Both the position numbers and the translations under genes were made by a program. A DNA stretch of 64,000 bases, taken from the NCBI GenBank assembly GCA_032718475.1, contig JAUCBJ010006704.1, positions 1 to 64,000 on the forward strand. Reading direction: 5' to 3'. The notes beneath the pieces are model-generated. The model worked only from the letters and a program-made list of their open reading frames with translations. It ran no database searches and was not told where the DNA came from. How positions within the stretch are numbered: the first letter of the stretch is position 1; each line of letters begins with the position of its first letter. Origin of the DNA: Nemertoderma westbladi (lineage: Eukaryota > Xenacoelomorpha > Nemertodermatida > Nemertodermatidae). Positions 52,621 to 64,000 of the stretch are shown here, piece after piece.

Positions 52621-52759
52621 ATCTTTCAGGTGCGGGAGTAAACCGCTTGTGGTCGCAACTCCTACAAGCGTCTTCGCAGTAGGTCGCCGTTGGTTGATTA
52701 CCTTCCGCCGACCTTGTCAGCATTTCTAGCCGTTGGTTGATTACCTTCCGCCTATCCAT
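52523..52759 (-). other. Possible short upstream frame of the LINE
   Basis: ATG 52759 opens a 78-codon frame, one base out of register with the main LINE ORF, with a CEDACRSCDHKRF Cys cluster. Some LINEs begin their ORF here; a single-base indel could have separated it from the endonuclease. A direct repeat of CGTTGGTTGATTACCTTCCG lies within it. Confidence 0.35.
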
Positions 52760-53105
52760 GGCCTACAGCCCTGCTGCCGACTGTAGGGGTCCATTTGTTA
52801 CACCCTGAACCAAGTGTGCCTCCTGGGTTAGGTTACCTAACACTGGTAGAGGAGCATCCAGTATAGACAGGGAGGGGCTTGTATCATCTCTAATGCAGAT
52901 GCGTATCAAGCCTTTGCCTTCAATGGTGCCCTAGGCGCTATAGCCCTCAATGACTTATTTAGTTGACGGGGCTGAACCAACCCACTCTTGATCAACTAAA
53001 TAATGAATAGGCTATGCTTATCGGGCCTGCCCTACTGGGCTGACAGCTACAGGTAGTACCACATTACTGCCATAGTGGTAGCAGGATCTGGGGACCTGAC
53101 CTTGG

Positions 53106-53572
53106 GAAGTTTATGTGTCTTTTTTCTCTTAATAATCACATGTCTAGGTCAATAGAACAGTAAAACATTTCTCTTTGGCCTTCCTACTCACGATTACAAA
53201 GGTCACTTCATCTAATATCTTGTGATTTATATATTTTTTTAAAATTTCAAAAAAAATAGATACACCCTTGCGAATTTTGTAATTCCGTTACGAAAATGTT
53301 CTATTTTTCTTGGCATTACAAGTTCTACTACCATCAGATATTTAATGTTCAATAATCTCTGCATTGGTTACAAGAGCTACCATTTCACCAAGCAGTGGAA
53401 TATCTGCAACGTCACAGAAGGCTACAAACAGTGTAACGGAATTACATATCTTGGTAACGGAATTACACTGTGTAACGGAATTACTTATCCCATTGATTAG
53501 TTATTTGAATATTGCGGGTTATTTAAATACAGACGGGGCCCTTGGATGTTCTGCATCACTACTGCATTAAGG
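53106..53572. other. Non-coding, no feature recognised
   Basis: AT-rich flank of the LINE. A few direct repeats of GTAACGGAATTAC occur at 53430-53490. Confidence 0.4.
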
Positions 53573-53822
53573 TTAGGGACTGGAGGCAATAAAAAATCAT
53601 CACTCTCCAGGGTAAATTGGACGCAAATAACAGTTGATTGATTACTCTCAAAAATAAAACTGTAACCTGTTCTATTGTGTTTAGTTTATTGTTTTGGTAA
53701 AATAACGTTCCACTGTAACCTGCTCCTTTCCCTAAATTGAGAATTTAACATTGAGGTGAGGCGGGATATTGATTCGCCAAGGCGGATTTTGCGTCGAGTT
53801 CCCCCCCCCCCCCCCCCCCCCC
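53573..53822 (+). mobile_element. MITE family copy 3
   Basis: Full-length copy. The left end GGGACTGGAGGC and right end GCGTCGAGTTCCC form the inverted repeats, here followed by a run of about 22 C at 53801-53822. Confidence 0.7.
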
Positions 53823-54127
53823 TGTCTCACGGTCCGATGGTATCACTAACGTATTGTATATGCAGCTGCATTTTACATGCATGTATACATATATACATGT
53901 ATATATGTATATGTACGTATTGTATATATATATGTATTGTATATGGTAGAAACTTTTGCACTGTAATTCCGAGACGTTTATTTACGTTTGGTTTAGTATT
54001 TTGGTTACACTCAACCTCAATTAGTTAATCCAATTAAAACTTCCAAACTGCCATGCTCATGCAGTGGTACAAGACATTATAGACACCCTAACAAAACTAC
54101 CACAGCCAATCAATATCGTTAGTTCTT

Positions 54128-54225
54128 GAGATTTTAAGGGCAAGGAGCAGGTTACAGTGACTAGTTATTGTAACCAAAACAATAAACAAGAGTCAATATC
54201 TAGCACGGGTTATTGCACTATATTT
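54128..54225 (-). mobile_element. MITE family partial copy 4, inverted
   Basis: On the minus strand the TTTATTGTTTTGGTTACAAT and ACTGTAACCTGCTCCTT blocks match the internal part of the other copies; both ends are missing. Confidence 0.5.
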
Positions 54226-54999
54226 TTGCTAGTAATCAAGTACTCGGCTGTAATTGGATGGTTACTGGTGGTTGTATCTCTGTTTTCCTAGGTTGTGGCA
54301 GGTCTGTTAGGCTGTATTCAATGATTTCATGAAATGGTAGCTCGGTAGGCCTATGACAAGCCTACACAGCTACATACAGCCCTAACCCGAAGTTAGGCTG
54401 CTATAATCGAAGAAATTTTGCTCAAATTCGTAAATTAAAAGTTTTACAGTTTTGCAGTGTAAATTAGGTTAAAAATTCGCACCGTAATTCCGTGACGTTT
54501 AGTTTTGTAATTCCCGTTACGATCAGAAACCTTGAAACTAGAAATTGTTAAATTTATTAATTATAATAGTTTAATGAAAGTGAGCAGCAAATATTAGGAA
54601 GTACTACAAGTAAGTTTTACAACTCAAATTTGCATCCAATTCGCAGCAATTCTTGTTTATAAAACACCAGTTTTTTATATTCGTTTTGCCGTGTAATTAC
54701 CGTGACGATTTTTTAAACAACAAATATACAGTAATGAAATTAAATTTTGACTAATTTTTCGATTTCCATAACTAAATATAGAATTGTCTTTCCCCTCACA
54801 CCAGTCCCATTGAATATACTTTTGAGGAAGATACATTTCCACAAAGAGTTTCGACAGCATTAATGCGAAGATTATCGAAGCCGGATAAGCTAACGAAAAC
54901 CCCAAATGTTTCGAACCAATTTTGGAAAAACAAAATTTTCTAACATCGAACATGAAAACATACTAAAGGAGTTAAATAAATTGTAAGTGAAATTATCAC
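54226..54999. other. Non-coding, no feature recognised
   Basis: AT-rich. Several GTAATTCCGTGACG-type direct repeats at 54483-54710. Minus frames near 54675-55228 are antisense to the integrase fragment or motif-less. Confidence 0.4.
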
Positions 55000-55407
55000 A
55001 ACCTGACGGACGGTTTGCCAGTCTCCATGACGACCTTGTGGGACCCCTTCCTGAATCAGAAGGTAATTCGTATCTGTTTACGATCACAGACCGCTTCACT
55101 CGCTGGCCAGAGGTAATTCCTCTGGAGAAGGCCACCACTGAGTCCTGTGCCCGTGCACTCATTAGGCACTGGATTGCTCGATTTGGTGTTCCAATCGACA
55201 TTGTCTCAGATCGCGGCTCCCAATTCACTTCGCACTTGTGGTCGAAACTATATCAACTTCCAGGCATCTCTGCCTCGTCCACTACAGCCTACCACCCTCA
55301 GGCTAACGGTATATGTGCCGTCAACTTAAGCTGCCGACCTTGTTTACGACACAGCTCTACACCTCCCAGGGGAATGTCTACAGCGCGGATCTCCTACTGA
55401 ACCTCTG
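55000..55407 (+). pseudogene. Ty3/gypsy integrase core remnant
   Basis: Plus-strand reading: LVGPLPESEGNSYLFTITDR, then TRWPEVIPLEKATTESCARA, FGVPIDIVSDRGSQFTSHLW and TAYHPQANG, which are the first two acidic residues and conserved blocks of the DDE core. The third catalytic block is deleted: after PQANG the frame changes and resumes with AADLVYDTALHLPGE, a block normally some 50 residues further on. The 5' part of the element is gone. The remainder of the gene continues at 57583. Confidence 0.85.
55403..55407. repeat. Target-site duplication CTCTG of the solo LTR, left copy
   Basis: Repeated at 57578-57582; removing one copy with the insertion restores continuous gypsy pol. Confidence 0.8.
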
Positions 55408-57577
55408 TGTTACGGTATATGGCGCTGTATCCATAATATTAGTCATCATGCAGTATGCAATATTAGTCCGTTATGCAGTATGCAATATTAGTCCATTATG
55501 CAGTATGTAATATTAGTCCGTTGTGCAGCATGATATTTTAGATAAGGCATAATAACGCAGTGGTATTTAGGTAAGGAAGTTAAAACGCCCATATATTTTG
55601 CATCCATTCATTTTGTATAGTATGTAGCTCTACCTACGTAATTTTGTATTAGGTTATATGTAGATAGTTCCAGGGTAAGTTTATTCGGACCCTGGATTCC
55701 GTGCTTGCTGATATTAGCTTTAGTAGGGCTAGCATATAGGGACGCCGTCCTGGCCATTCAGCAGCCAGAGACGTGAACCATTACCATATATGGTAATAAT
55801 TCGAGGAAAGGGAGCAAATAGGGCTACAATCCGGCCTCCTTATTGGACTAGCTGCTTCCAGGTTGGTCTAGTGCTAGCACGGACTGGAGAGCCAATAAGA
55901 AAGCGATTGAGTCACCCTATTGCATCATCCCATCCGGATCACCTATAAATTGGCGGTGTGCCGGTAGAGCCTATCATCAATCTGTCACATGATACACCCC
56001 TGTTACAATTTACTTGCTGAGCTGTCTCTAATTTTGTATTTTTCTGCAATTTGCTAATTTTGATTAATTTCTTGGAATGATTTGCTAGTGCGATTACTTT
56101 GCTTGTGTTTCTCAATTAATTCCTTCGATTACTGCTAATTACAACTGAACTATGATTTCTACCTTTTGATTAATGGTTCTATGTGATTCTTTTCTGCGCA
56201 ATAATCCTAAGGGATTCCTGAGACTGTCAGACTTTGTGATTTGCATGCGCCGCTACGGTAGCTATTAGCATCATGAAGGGCTAAGGTGCCAGTGGGCGGT
56301 GGGCGCATCGGGGGGTTGAGCGACTAGGAGAGAGCGGAGGATTCAAAGCGGGCAACGCTGGCCAGAGTCACCGTTGCGGGCGGGTAACTTGCACTGCGGC
56401 ACGCAGACCGATCGCCGGTACAGCAATTAGGGGGCTGATGATCCAGGTTTTGTCTCTATTTAGTATTAGGGGGGGCAGGAATTGGGTTAGTTAGGAATCC
56501 TAGATGTACCCGGGAGAGGCCTGCGCGTATTAAAACGTTGAGTGTGGAGTACGAGTAGTGAATTGCACAATTGTAAACTGTGATTTCTAACGCTGATTGG
56601 TGTGTTATTGAAGTGTGCCTAAGATTACGAATGCTTAGATAGGCGCTCTTTTCCTTTGATTGATTTCTATTTCTTAGTTACAATAATTAGTTATTGATTA
56701 GGTCAAAGTAATACGGCAAATTAGGCTATTACTAGCGAAACCTGTTGCGTGATAAATTAGAATTACGTATTCTGGAACTCTTAGTAATTAGTACGCTGTT
56801 AAATATTTGTGACTGTAATTAATTAGTAAAAAATTAAGAATTAGTACGCAGCATAGCGGAGAGTAGCTAAGGTAATAATTAGTGTACTGTAAACTATTCA
56901 CGCTGAGCGGTTATTTGCATTAGCGGACAATCAGCTAGAACGCACTATTCGGTACGCACGATACGCTAGTAAATTTGCTGGCCTAAAGCCAGTCGCGGGC
57001 AGTTTTAGACCCGGAGTGGTATTATCCACGTAGAAACAGATACTGTACCATTTTGATATTTTAAATATTCTCGCATTCACACATTACGTTAGGGAACCTC
57101 CAGTATTCGCGATTAGAAAGACGTAGGTAATAGCGTGCTTTAATAGTGATAAAATTAGGCGTAAGAATACTCTGAGTGCAAGGCCTCTCCTCTCGCACTC
57201 GTCTTAAGTAAGCTTAGGGAGCCGACTCGGGTTTATTGTTTTGGTTATTCCCGCGTGGCTCATAGATTCGAACAGTTAGCTCTCTATCGAGCGATCGGTA
57301 GAGAAAGGAACAAGCGATTTTGCAGGAGTAGTGTAAAATTAGTAAAATATATTAGTGGACGGCAGATTAGCGCCATCTAACGGTAAGTAGCGGTTTTGTA
57401 TTTAGCAACCCTTACAATTTAGTAATAGCACGCTCCTGATCCCCTTTACTTAACAGTAGAGCAGTCTTTGTGTCTTATTGGTTAGACGAGAACTTATTAG
57501 GTTGGCAGAAGGATATTAACAGGTATTGGTCTGTTCAACAGTTCTGCTGTTAGTATAGAGGTCGCGGTTGTTTATCA
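55408..57577. repeat. Solo LTR (2170 bp) inserted in gypsy pol
   Basis: Begins TGTTACGG and ends TTTATCA (TG...CA), with CTCTG on both sides. The pol frame resumes right after it. No internal copy of its own ends was found, so it is a solo LTR or an LTR-like non-autonomous element, without long ORFs. It starts with about four 24-25 bp repeats of ATGCAGTATGCAATATTAGT (55445-55540). It shows no similarity that I can see to the LTRs of the other elements here. Orientation is unknown. Confidence 0.75.
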
Positions 57578-57582
57578 CTCTG

Positions 57583-57996
57583 GATAACGAATTCCTGCTA
57601 CGTCTACAGACTGCTATGCCCGCTATGACTGCTATCTCCCTCCGCCTTTCAACTATCTTGGCCAACGACATGAAAGCTTTCAAAACCACTTATCATCATC
57701 ACCTGGAATCGTTAATGTTCGAGTAGACAACAATGGTAAAAACAAGATTCCGTCTCTGTTGGCAGACTCAAAGTAGCGTTTAAATCACAGTTTTCGACCA
57801 CAGCTCCAAATCCACAGCTGCCAACAGCTACACCCACACCAACAAACCCCTCACCGGCTCCAACCCCAGCAACATTGGAACCCCAACAAGTATCACGTTC
57901 AGGCCGTATCATAAAGCTTCCACACTATTACGGGTTCCAGGCATCATCGCTTCAGTGCCCTCCGCTGGGGGGAGCCATGAGGCGACCCTGGAACTA
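57583..57996 (+). pseudogene. C-terminal end of gypsy Pol
   Basis: After the solo LTR the plus strand reads LDNEFLLRLQTAM and then, past a frame change near 57730, VSVGRLKVAF, a Pro/Thr-rich stretch and SRSGRIIKLPHYY, ending in TAG at 57994-57996. The RLK-x-A-F and SRSGR-x-I/V-K-x-P blocks are typical of the end of Ty3/gypsy integrase. Confidence 0.75.
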
Positions 57997-58376
57997 GAAC
58001 ATGCTAGGTTTCCCAGATAAGGAATCTGGATATGTTTCTAGGCAACACAACAAACAATTATTCTTATAGCTAGCTAGATCATTAAATTAAATAATTAACA
58101 ATTATTACATATAATAATATATAAATATATAATAATAATTAAATAATAATAATACAATAAATTTAGCTCACGCTAAAAGACCAACTGGTATATATATATA
58201 CCTGGCATTTCACCTGCCGGGACGTTACGTATGTTCCCAGTACAGTGTACAAAACTCAAAGGAGACATACCGTTGGAGGGAGTCAACACGTCTGTATATT
58301 GATAGAATTATAATGTATTATTTTATACTATATTGTATAGTACGACATTATACTACAATATAATGGTGTTGGTATG
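57997..58376. other. Non-coding, no feature recognised
   Basis: Probably the 3' flank or decayed LTR of the gypsy element, becoming very AT-rich at 58080-58170. Confidence 0.3.
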
Positions 58377-58562
58377 GGATTGATAAAAAACGAAACGAAA
58401 CGAATATTTCATATGATTTGTAAAAACGAAACGATTACGAAACTAAGTTTGAAAACGAAACGATTACGAAACTAAGTTTGAAAACGAAACGATTACGAAA
58501 CTAAGTTTGAAAACGAAACGAAATTGAAATTTCATTAGTTTCGTTTCGTTATAACATCCCCG
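58377..58562. repeat. Small element with AACGAAACGAAAC inverted ends and a 29 bp tandem core
   Basis: Both ends, read inward, start with a GGGAT-type sequence followed by AACGAAACGAAAC. The middle holds about three and a half copies of a 29 bp unit (AAAACGAAACGATTACGAAA plus CTAAGTTTG). It is possibly a small terminal-inverted-repeat element; no target duplication was identified. Confidence 0.5.
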
Positions 58563-59039
58563 GTTGAAAGAGCATCCAAATAGATATCGTCAGTCAATAA
58601 TTAAGCAACAGAAAGGTAGAAATTTAAGAATAAAGATACGTATTACATGGGAAAAAAAGTAGGACTTTTCAATATTCTCTTGAACCTTTATTCACATAGC
58701 TGGCGCTCGGTATATAAATAAAATACCCCGAGAGCGAGAATAGTGAAACAGTTATACGTCTTTTCCCAAGTAATTAAACAACATATTATATTGTGTATAA
58801 TGTACCTTTATCTCACTTCGGTCCCTCGTTTCAATATTTCCATATTTATTTATTATAAATCATTCAAATTATCAAACATTAGATAAAATAAAAATGGGTA
58901 TTCACTTTTGATTTTTTGTGGCTAAGAGTTTCCAAAGATATTTTAGTTCACCAACAAATACCAAACCAGCTCACATGGAGCTACTTGGAGCCTCTATTTT
59001 ATCAACGTGAGCCTGACCTTAGGTACCATCTATACTTAC
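58563..59039. other. Likely intron or intergenic sequence
   Basis: AT-rich, downstream (minus strand) of the exon at 59040-59186. No further exon could be assigned. Confidence 0.35.
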
Positions 59040-59186
59040 TTCAGGACAGCGGACACCTTTCCGATCAATAAAATCTTTGAAGGCCCGCGCCCCGTGCATA
59101 TTGACCAATTGCTCATCTAAATCAAACATTTTCTCTTTAATTTCGTTATCAATGTCATTCTCAACTCCTGGAGGGGGCTGCATCGG
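59040..59186 (-). CDS. Single exon of an unrecognised host gene
   Basis: A 147 nt (49-codon) segment bounded by a TTTGTAG acceptor and a consensus GTAAGT donor, phase 0 at both ends. The translation starts PMQPPPGVENDIDNEIKEKM, is highly charged and probably helical, and ends AFKDFIDRKGVRCPE. The ATG at codon 2 could be the start codon if the upstream exon is untranslated. I do not recognise the family and found no companion exon in the window. Upstream exons would lie to the right, inside or beyond the satellite array. Confidence 0.6.
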
Positions 59187-59575
59187 CTACAAACAATATA
59201 AAAATTAAAAGGAAAGTTTCTTATTATAAAGGAGGATCTGTGTAGATAGAAGATGTGACACGTGTCGGATCTTGTACACCAAAATGATATCTACGACTGT
59301 AAAATTGGTTTCCTACAATTATTATGGCTGAACTTTGAGCGTAAAACTGCGGAAACAACCAGAAGGATCCTTTCTCTTGGCTGTTACCTGTAGGGAAGGG
59401 ATGGGCGGCTAAATAAAAACTTAAATTAAAAACTTAAACTTAATTTAGTTAGTTAATCACTAACTGTATAATAATCTTCACTATCCAACCCTTTCTTAAT
59501 TAATCCCCCAGTATCACGCAGGTTACAATTACATCAGGTTGGGTTATGGAGAATTTAAAAGTTAACGAAAACTTG
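59187..59575. other. Intronic or intergenic, no feature recognised
   Basis: AT-rich; no motif. Confidence 0.35.
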
Positions 59576-59645
59576 TTATATTCCGTTTCTGAGGCTCGAA
59601 CTCAGTACATTCCGGTTGGAATACCGACGCCCTAACCACCTTGGA
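59575..59645 (-). ncRNA. tRNA-like sequence (SINE head or pseudogene)
   Basis: The minus strand has a B box GAGTTCGAGCC inside a perfectly paired T arm (CTGAG/CTCAG), a CGGT/ACCG anticodon stem and an A-box-like GGTGGTTAGGGCG. The anticodon loop is one base short, which argues against a functional tRNA. Confidence 0.55.
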
Positions 59646-59892
59646 AAATGAACCTGTCCATGCAATACGTACCTTAGTAGGGTCACGCTTCACCCATGTT
59701 CGGGGGGGAAGGTACCACGCGCCGTATGTCATCTTGGGTGGCTTCCGGTCCTCCGATTTCGGAATGCGGTCCACTTCTGTACCGTTCGATTCCGGAACTC
59801 CGTCGGAAACCCTCAGCTCTTCCGGAATCGTATTCATGTCAACAACTCGGATTGGAACTACAGAATAAAGTAGTAATTGCCGAACTGCAGAT

Positions 59893-62800
59893 GGTGAACT
59901 TCATTAACTGAGTATGTTCACTAAACAAACTCAGTTAATGAACAAACTCAGTTAATTAACATACTCAGTTAATGAACAAACTCTGTTAATGAGCATACTC
60001 AGTTAATGAACAAACTCAGTTAATTAACATACTAAGTTAATGAACAAACTCAGTTAATGAACATAAACAGCTAATGAACAAACTCAGCTAATGAACATAC
60101 TCAGCTAATGAACATACTCAGTTAATGAACATACTCAGCTAATGAACAAACTCAGTAAATGAACAAACTCAGCTAATGAACATACTCAGTTAATGAACAA
60201 ACTCAGATAATGAACATACTCAGTTAATGAACAAACTCAGTGAATGAATATACTCAGCTAATGAACAAACTCAGCTAATGAACCTACTCAACTAATGAAC
60301 ATACTCAGTTAATGAACATACTCAGCTTATGAACAAACTCAGCTAATGAACATACTCAGTTAATGAACATACCCAGCTAATGAACAAACTCAGTTAATAA
60401 ACAAACTCAGCTAATGAACATACTCAGTTAATGAACAAAAACTTAGTTAATGAACATACTCAGTTAATGAACATACTCAGCTTATGAACAAACTCAGCTA
60501 ATGAACATACTCAGTTAATGAACATACTCAGCTAATGTACAAACTCAGTTAATAAACAAACTCAGCTAATGAACATAATCAGTTAATAAACAAACTCAGT
60601 TAATGAACATAAACAGCTAATGAACAAACTCAGTTAATAAACAAACTCAGCTAATAAACAAACTCAGTTAATGAACATACTCAGTTAATGAACAAACTTA
60701 GTTAATGAACATACTCAGTTAATGAACAAACTCAGTTAATAAACAAACTCAGCTAATGAACATAATCAGTTAATAAACAAACTCAGTTAATGAACATACT
60801 CAGTTAATGAACAAACTTAGTTAATGAACATACTCAGCTAATGAACAAACTCAGTTAATAAACAAACTCAGATAATGAACATAATCAGTTAATAAACAAA
60901 CTCAGTTAATGAACATACTCAGCTAATGAACAAACTCAGTTAATAAACAAACTCAGTTAATGAACATACTCAGTTAATGAACAAACTTAGTTAATGAACA
61001 TACTCAGCTAATGAACAAACTCAGTTAATAAACAAACTCAGCTAATGAACATAATCAGTTAATAAACAAACTCAGTTAATGAACATACTCAGCTAATGTA
61101 CAAACTCAGTTAATAAACAAACTCAGCTAAAAAACAAACTCAGTTAATGAACATACTCAGTTAATGAACAAACTTAGTTAATGAACATACTCAGTTAATG
61201 AACATACTCAGCTTATGAACAAACTCAGCTAATGAACATACTCAGTTAATGAACATACTCAGCTAATGAACAAACTCAGTTAATAAACAAACTCAGCTAA
61301 TGAACAAACTCAGTTTATAAACAAACTCAGCTAATGAACATACTCAGTTAATGAACATACTCAGCTAATGAACAAACTCAGTTAATAAACAAACTCAGCT
61401 AATGAACATAATCAGTTAATAAACAAACTCAGTTAATGAACATACTCAGTTAATGAACAAACTTAGTTAATGAACATGCTCAGTTAATGAACATACTCAG
61501 CTTATGAAAAAACTCAGCTAATGAACATACTCAGTTAATGAACATACTCAGCTAATGAACAAACTCAGTTAATAAACAAACTCAGCTAATGAACATAATC
61601 AGTTAATAAACATACTCAGTTAATGAACAAACTCAGATAATGAACATACTCAGCTAATGAACAAACTCAGATAATGAACCTACTCAGCTAATGAACATAC
61701 TCAGTTAATGTACAAACTCAGCTAATGAACATACTCAGTTAATGTACAAACTCAGCTAATGAACATACTAGTTAATGATCAAACTCAGTTAATGAACATA
61801 CTCAGTTAATGAACAAACTCAGATAATGAACATACTCAGTTAATGAACAAACTCAGTTAATGAATATACTCAGCTAATGAACAAACTCAGCTAATGAACC
61901 TACTCAACTAATGAACATACTCAGTTAATGAACATACTCAGCTTATGAACAAACTCAGCTAATGAACATACTCAGTTAATGAACAAACTCAGATAATGAA
62001 CATACTCAGTTAATGAACAAACTCAGTTAATGAATATACTCAGCTAATGTACAAACTCAGCTAATGAACCTACTCAACTAATGAACATACTCAGTTAATG
62101 AACATACTCAGCTTATGAACAAACTCAGCTAATGAACATACTCAGTTAATGAACATACTCAGCTAATGAACAAACTCAGTTAATAAACAAACTCAGCTAA
62201 TGAACATAATCAGTTAATAAACAAACTCAGTTAATGAACATACTCAGTTAATGAACAAACTCAGATAATGAACATACTCAGCTAATGAACAAACTCAGAT
62301 AATGAACCTACTCAGCTAATGAACATACTCAGTTAATGTACAAACTCAGCTAATGAACATAATCAGTTAATGTACAAACTCAGCTAATGAACATACTAGT
62401 TAATGATCAAACTCAGTTAATGAACATACTCAGTTAATGAACAAACTCAGATAATGAACATACTCAGTTAATGAACAAACTCAGTTAATGAATATACTCA
62501 GCTAATGAACAAACTCAGCTAATGAACCTACTCAACTAATGAACATACTCAGTTAATGAACATACTCAGCTTATGAACAAACTCAGCTAATTAACATACT
62601 CAGTTAATGAACAAACTCAGATAATGAACATACTCAGTTAATGAACAAACTCAGTTAATGAATATACTCAGCTAATGAACAAACTCAGCTAATGAACCTA
62701 CTCAACTAGTGAACATACTCAGTTAATGAACATACTCAGCTTATGAACAAACTCAGCTAATGAACATACTCAGTTAATGAACATACTCAGCTAATGAACA

Positions 62801-64000
62801 AACTCAGTTAATAAACAAACTCAGCTAATGAACATAATCAGTTAATAAACAAACTCAGTTAATGAACATACTCAGTTAATTAACAAACTTAGTTAATGAA
62901 CATACTCAGTTAATGAACATACTCAGCTTATGAACAAACTCAGCTAATGAACATACTCAGGTAATGAACATACTCAGCTAATGAACAAACTCAGTTAATA
63001 AACAAACTTAGCTAATGAACATAATCAGTTAATAAACATACTCAGTTAATGAACAAACTCAGATAATGAACATACTCAGCTAATGAACAAACTCAGATAA
63101 TGAACCTACTCAGCTAATGAACATACTCAGTTAATGTACAAACTCAGCTAATGAACATACTGAGTTAATGAACAAACTCAGCTAATGAACATACTCAGTT
63201 AAAGAACAAACTCAGTTAATGAACATACTCAGTTAATGAACAAACTCAGCTAATGGACATAACCAGTTAATGAACAAACTCAGCTAATGAACATACTCAG
63301 CTAATGAACATACTCAGTTAATGAACATACTCAGCTAATGAACAAACTCAGCTAATGAACCTACTCAACTAATGATCATACTCAGCTAATGAACATACTC
63401 AGTTAATGAACATACTCAGTTAATGAACATACTCAGTTAATGAACAAACTCAGCTAATGAACATACTCAGTTAATGAACAAACTCAGTTAATGAACATAA
63501 TCAGTGAATAAACAAACTCAGCTAATGAACATACTCAGCTAATGAACATACTCAGTTAATGAACAAACTCAGCTAATGAATATACTCAGATAATGAACAA
63601 ACTCAGTTAATGAACATACTCAGTTAATGAACAAACTCAGCTAATGAACATAATCAGTTAATAAACAAACTCAGCTAATGAACATTCTCAGCTAATGAAC
63701 AAACTCAGTTAATGAACAAACTCAGTTAATGAACATACTCAGTTAATAAACATTCTCAGCTATTGAACATACTCAGTTAATGAACATACTCAGTTAATGA
63801 CCATACTCAGTTAATGAACAAACTCAGCTAATGAACATACTCAGAAAACGAACAAACTCAGATAATGAAAATACTCAGTTAATGAACAAACTCAGTTAAT
63901 GAACATACTCAGTTAATGACCATACTCAGTTAATGAACAAACTCAGCTAATGAACATACTCAGATAACGAACAAACTCAGATAATGAAAATACTCAGTTA
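59893..64000. repeat. 17 bp satellite array, over 4.1 kb, continuing beyond the window
   Basis: About 240 units of AACATACTCAGTTAATG with recurrent variants (AACAAACTC, CAGCTAATG, CAGTTAATA, CAGATAATG, CAGCTTATG). Variants recur in the same order over blocks of hundreds of bp (for example AACCTACTCAACTAATG at 60281, 61895, 62065, 62525 and 62694), showing higher-order structure. Stops occur in every frame. The array reaches the right edge, so its full length is unknown. Confidence 0.95.

Larger units (their letters stand above)
49573..53105 (-). mobile_element. Nearly full-length RTE-like LINE
   Basis: About 3.5 kb on the minus strand. The order is a 5' region (53105-52620), endonuclease, reverse transcriptase, a C-terminal region and a (TAA)n-like 3' tail at about 49566-49578. 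The clade is inferred from the gene order, short size and trinucleotide tail. The array at 47755-49247 lies 300 bp downstream. Related fragments occur at 3295-3835 and 42968-43131. Confidence 0.8.

Overview
The window is nuclear DNA of an animal, most likely a marine invertebrate: it is AT-rich, carries a split gene with GT-AG introns, and is dominated by eukaryotic retroelements, tandem arrays and small repeats. I cannot name the phylum from sequence alone. All features were read by eye; no searches were run.

The main host gene lies on the minus strand from 38303 down to about 4584. I assembled 11 exons whose splice sites and reading phases all agree, totalling 1806 nt (601 codons plus stop). 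The protein has a signal peptide and then twelve consecutive beta/gamma-crystallin Greek-key motifs, which is six domains. Several motifs keep the calcium-type N/D-N/D-x-x-S/T-S signature. One exon of a second, unrecognised minus-strand gene lies at 59040-59186.

Intron 8 of the crystallin gene holds a 20.4 kb LTR element (8511-28874, target duplication GTCTG, LTRs nearly identical). It encodes a 1385-residue BEL/Pao-type Gag-protease ORF that runs from the protease straight into a post-RNase H linker, so reverse transcriptase, RNase H and integrase are missing. Beyond it, the 3' part has unrecognised open frames, including a CCHC-knuckle peptide and a very basic protein. Two later insertions sit inside. 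One is a complete 5.27 kb Ty3/gypsy element of the CsRn1 type (15580-20848, identical 253 bp LTRs, duplication CTCTG). Its integrase ends in what looks like a PWWP domain. The other is a 1.9 kb unclassified insertion in the left LTR, with a 9 bp duplication.

The flanks are a patchwork of older elements. They include a nearly full-length RTE-like LINE (49573-53105, minus) with truncated relatives, a decayed copia-like gag (45440-46393), and a gypsy pol remnant split by a 2170 bp solo LTR (55408-57577). There is also a diverged relative of the BEL-type LTR upstream of the crystallin start, and four copies of a MITE whose ends abut long G/C homopolymers. Tandem arrays are prominent: about 0.5 kb of 10-11 bp units (43748-44250), four hairpins (44391-44623), about 68 copies of a palindromic 22 bp unit (47755-49247), and more than 4.1 kb of a 17 bp satellite running off the right edge (59893-64000).
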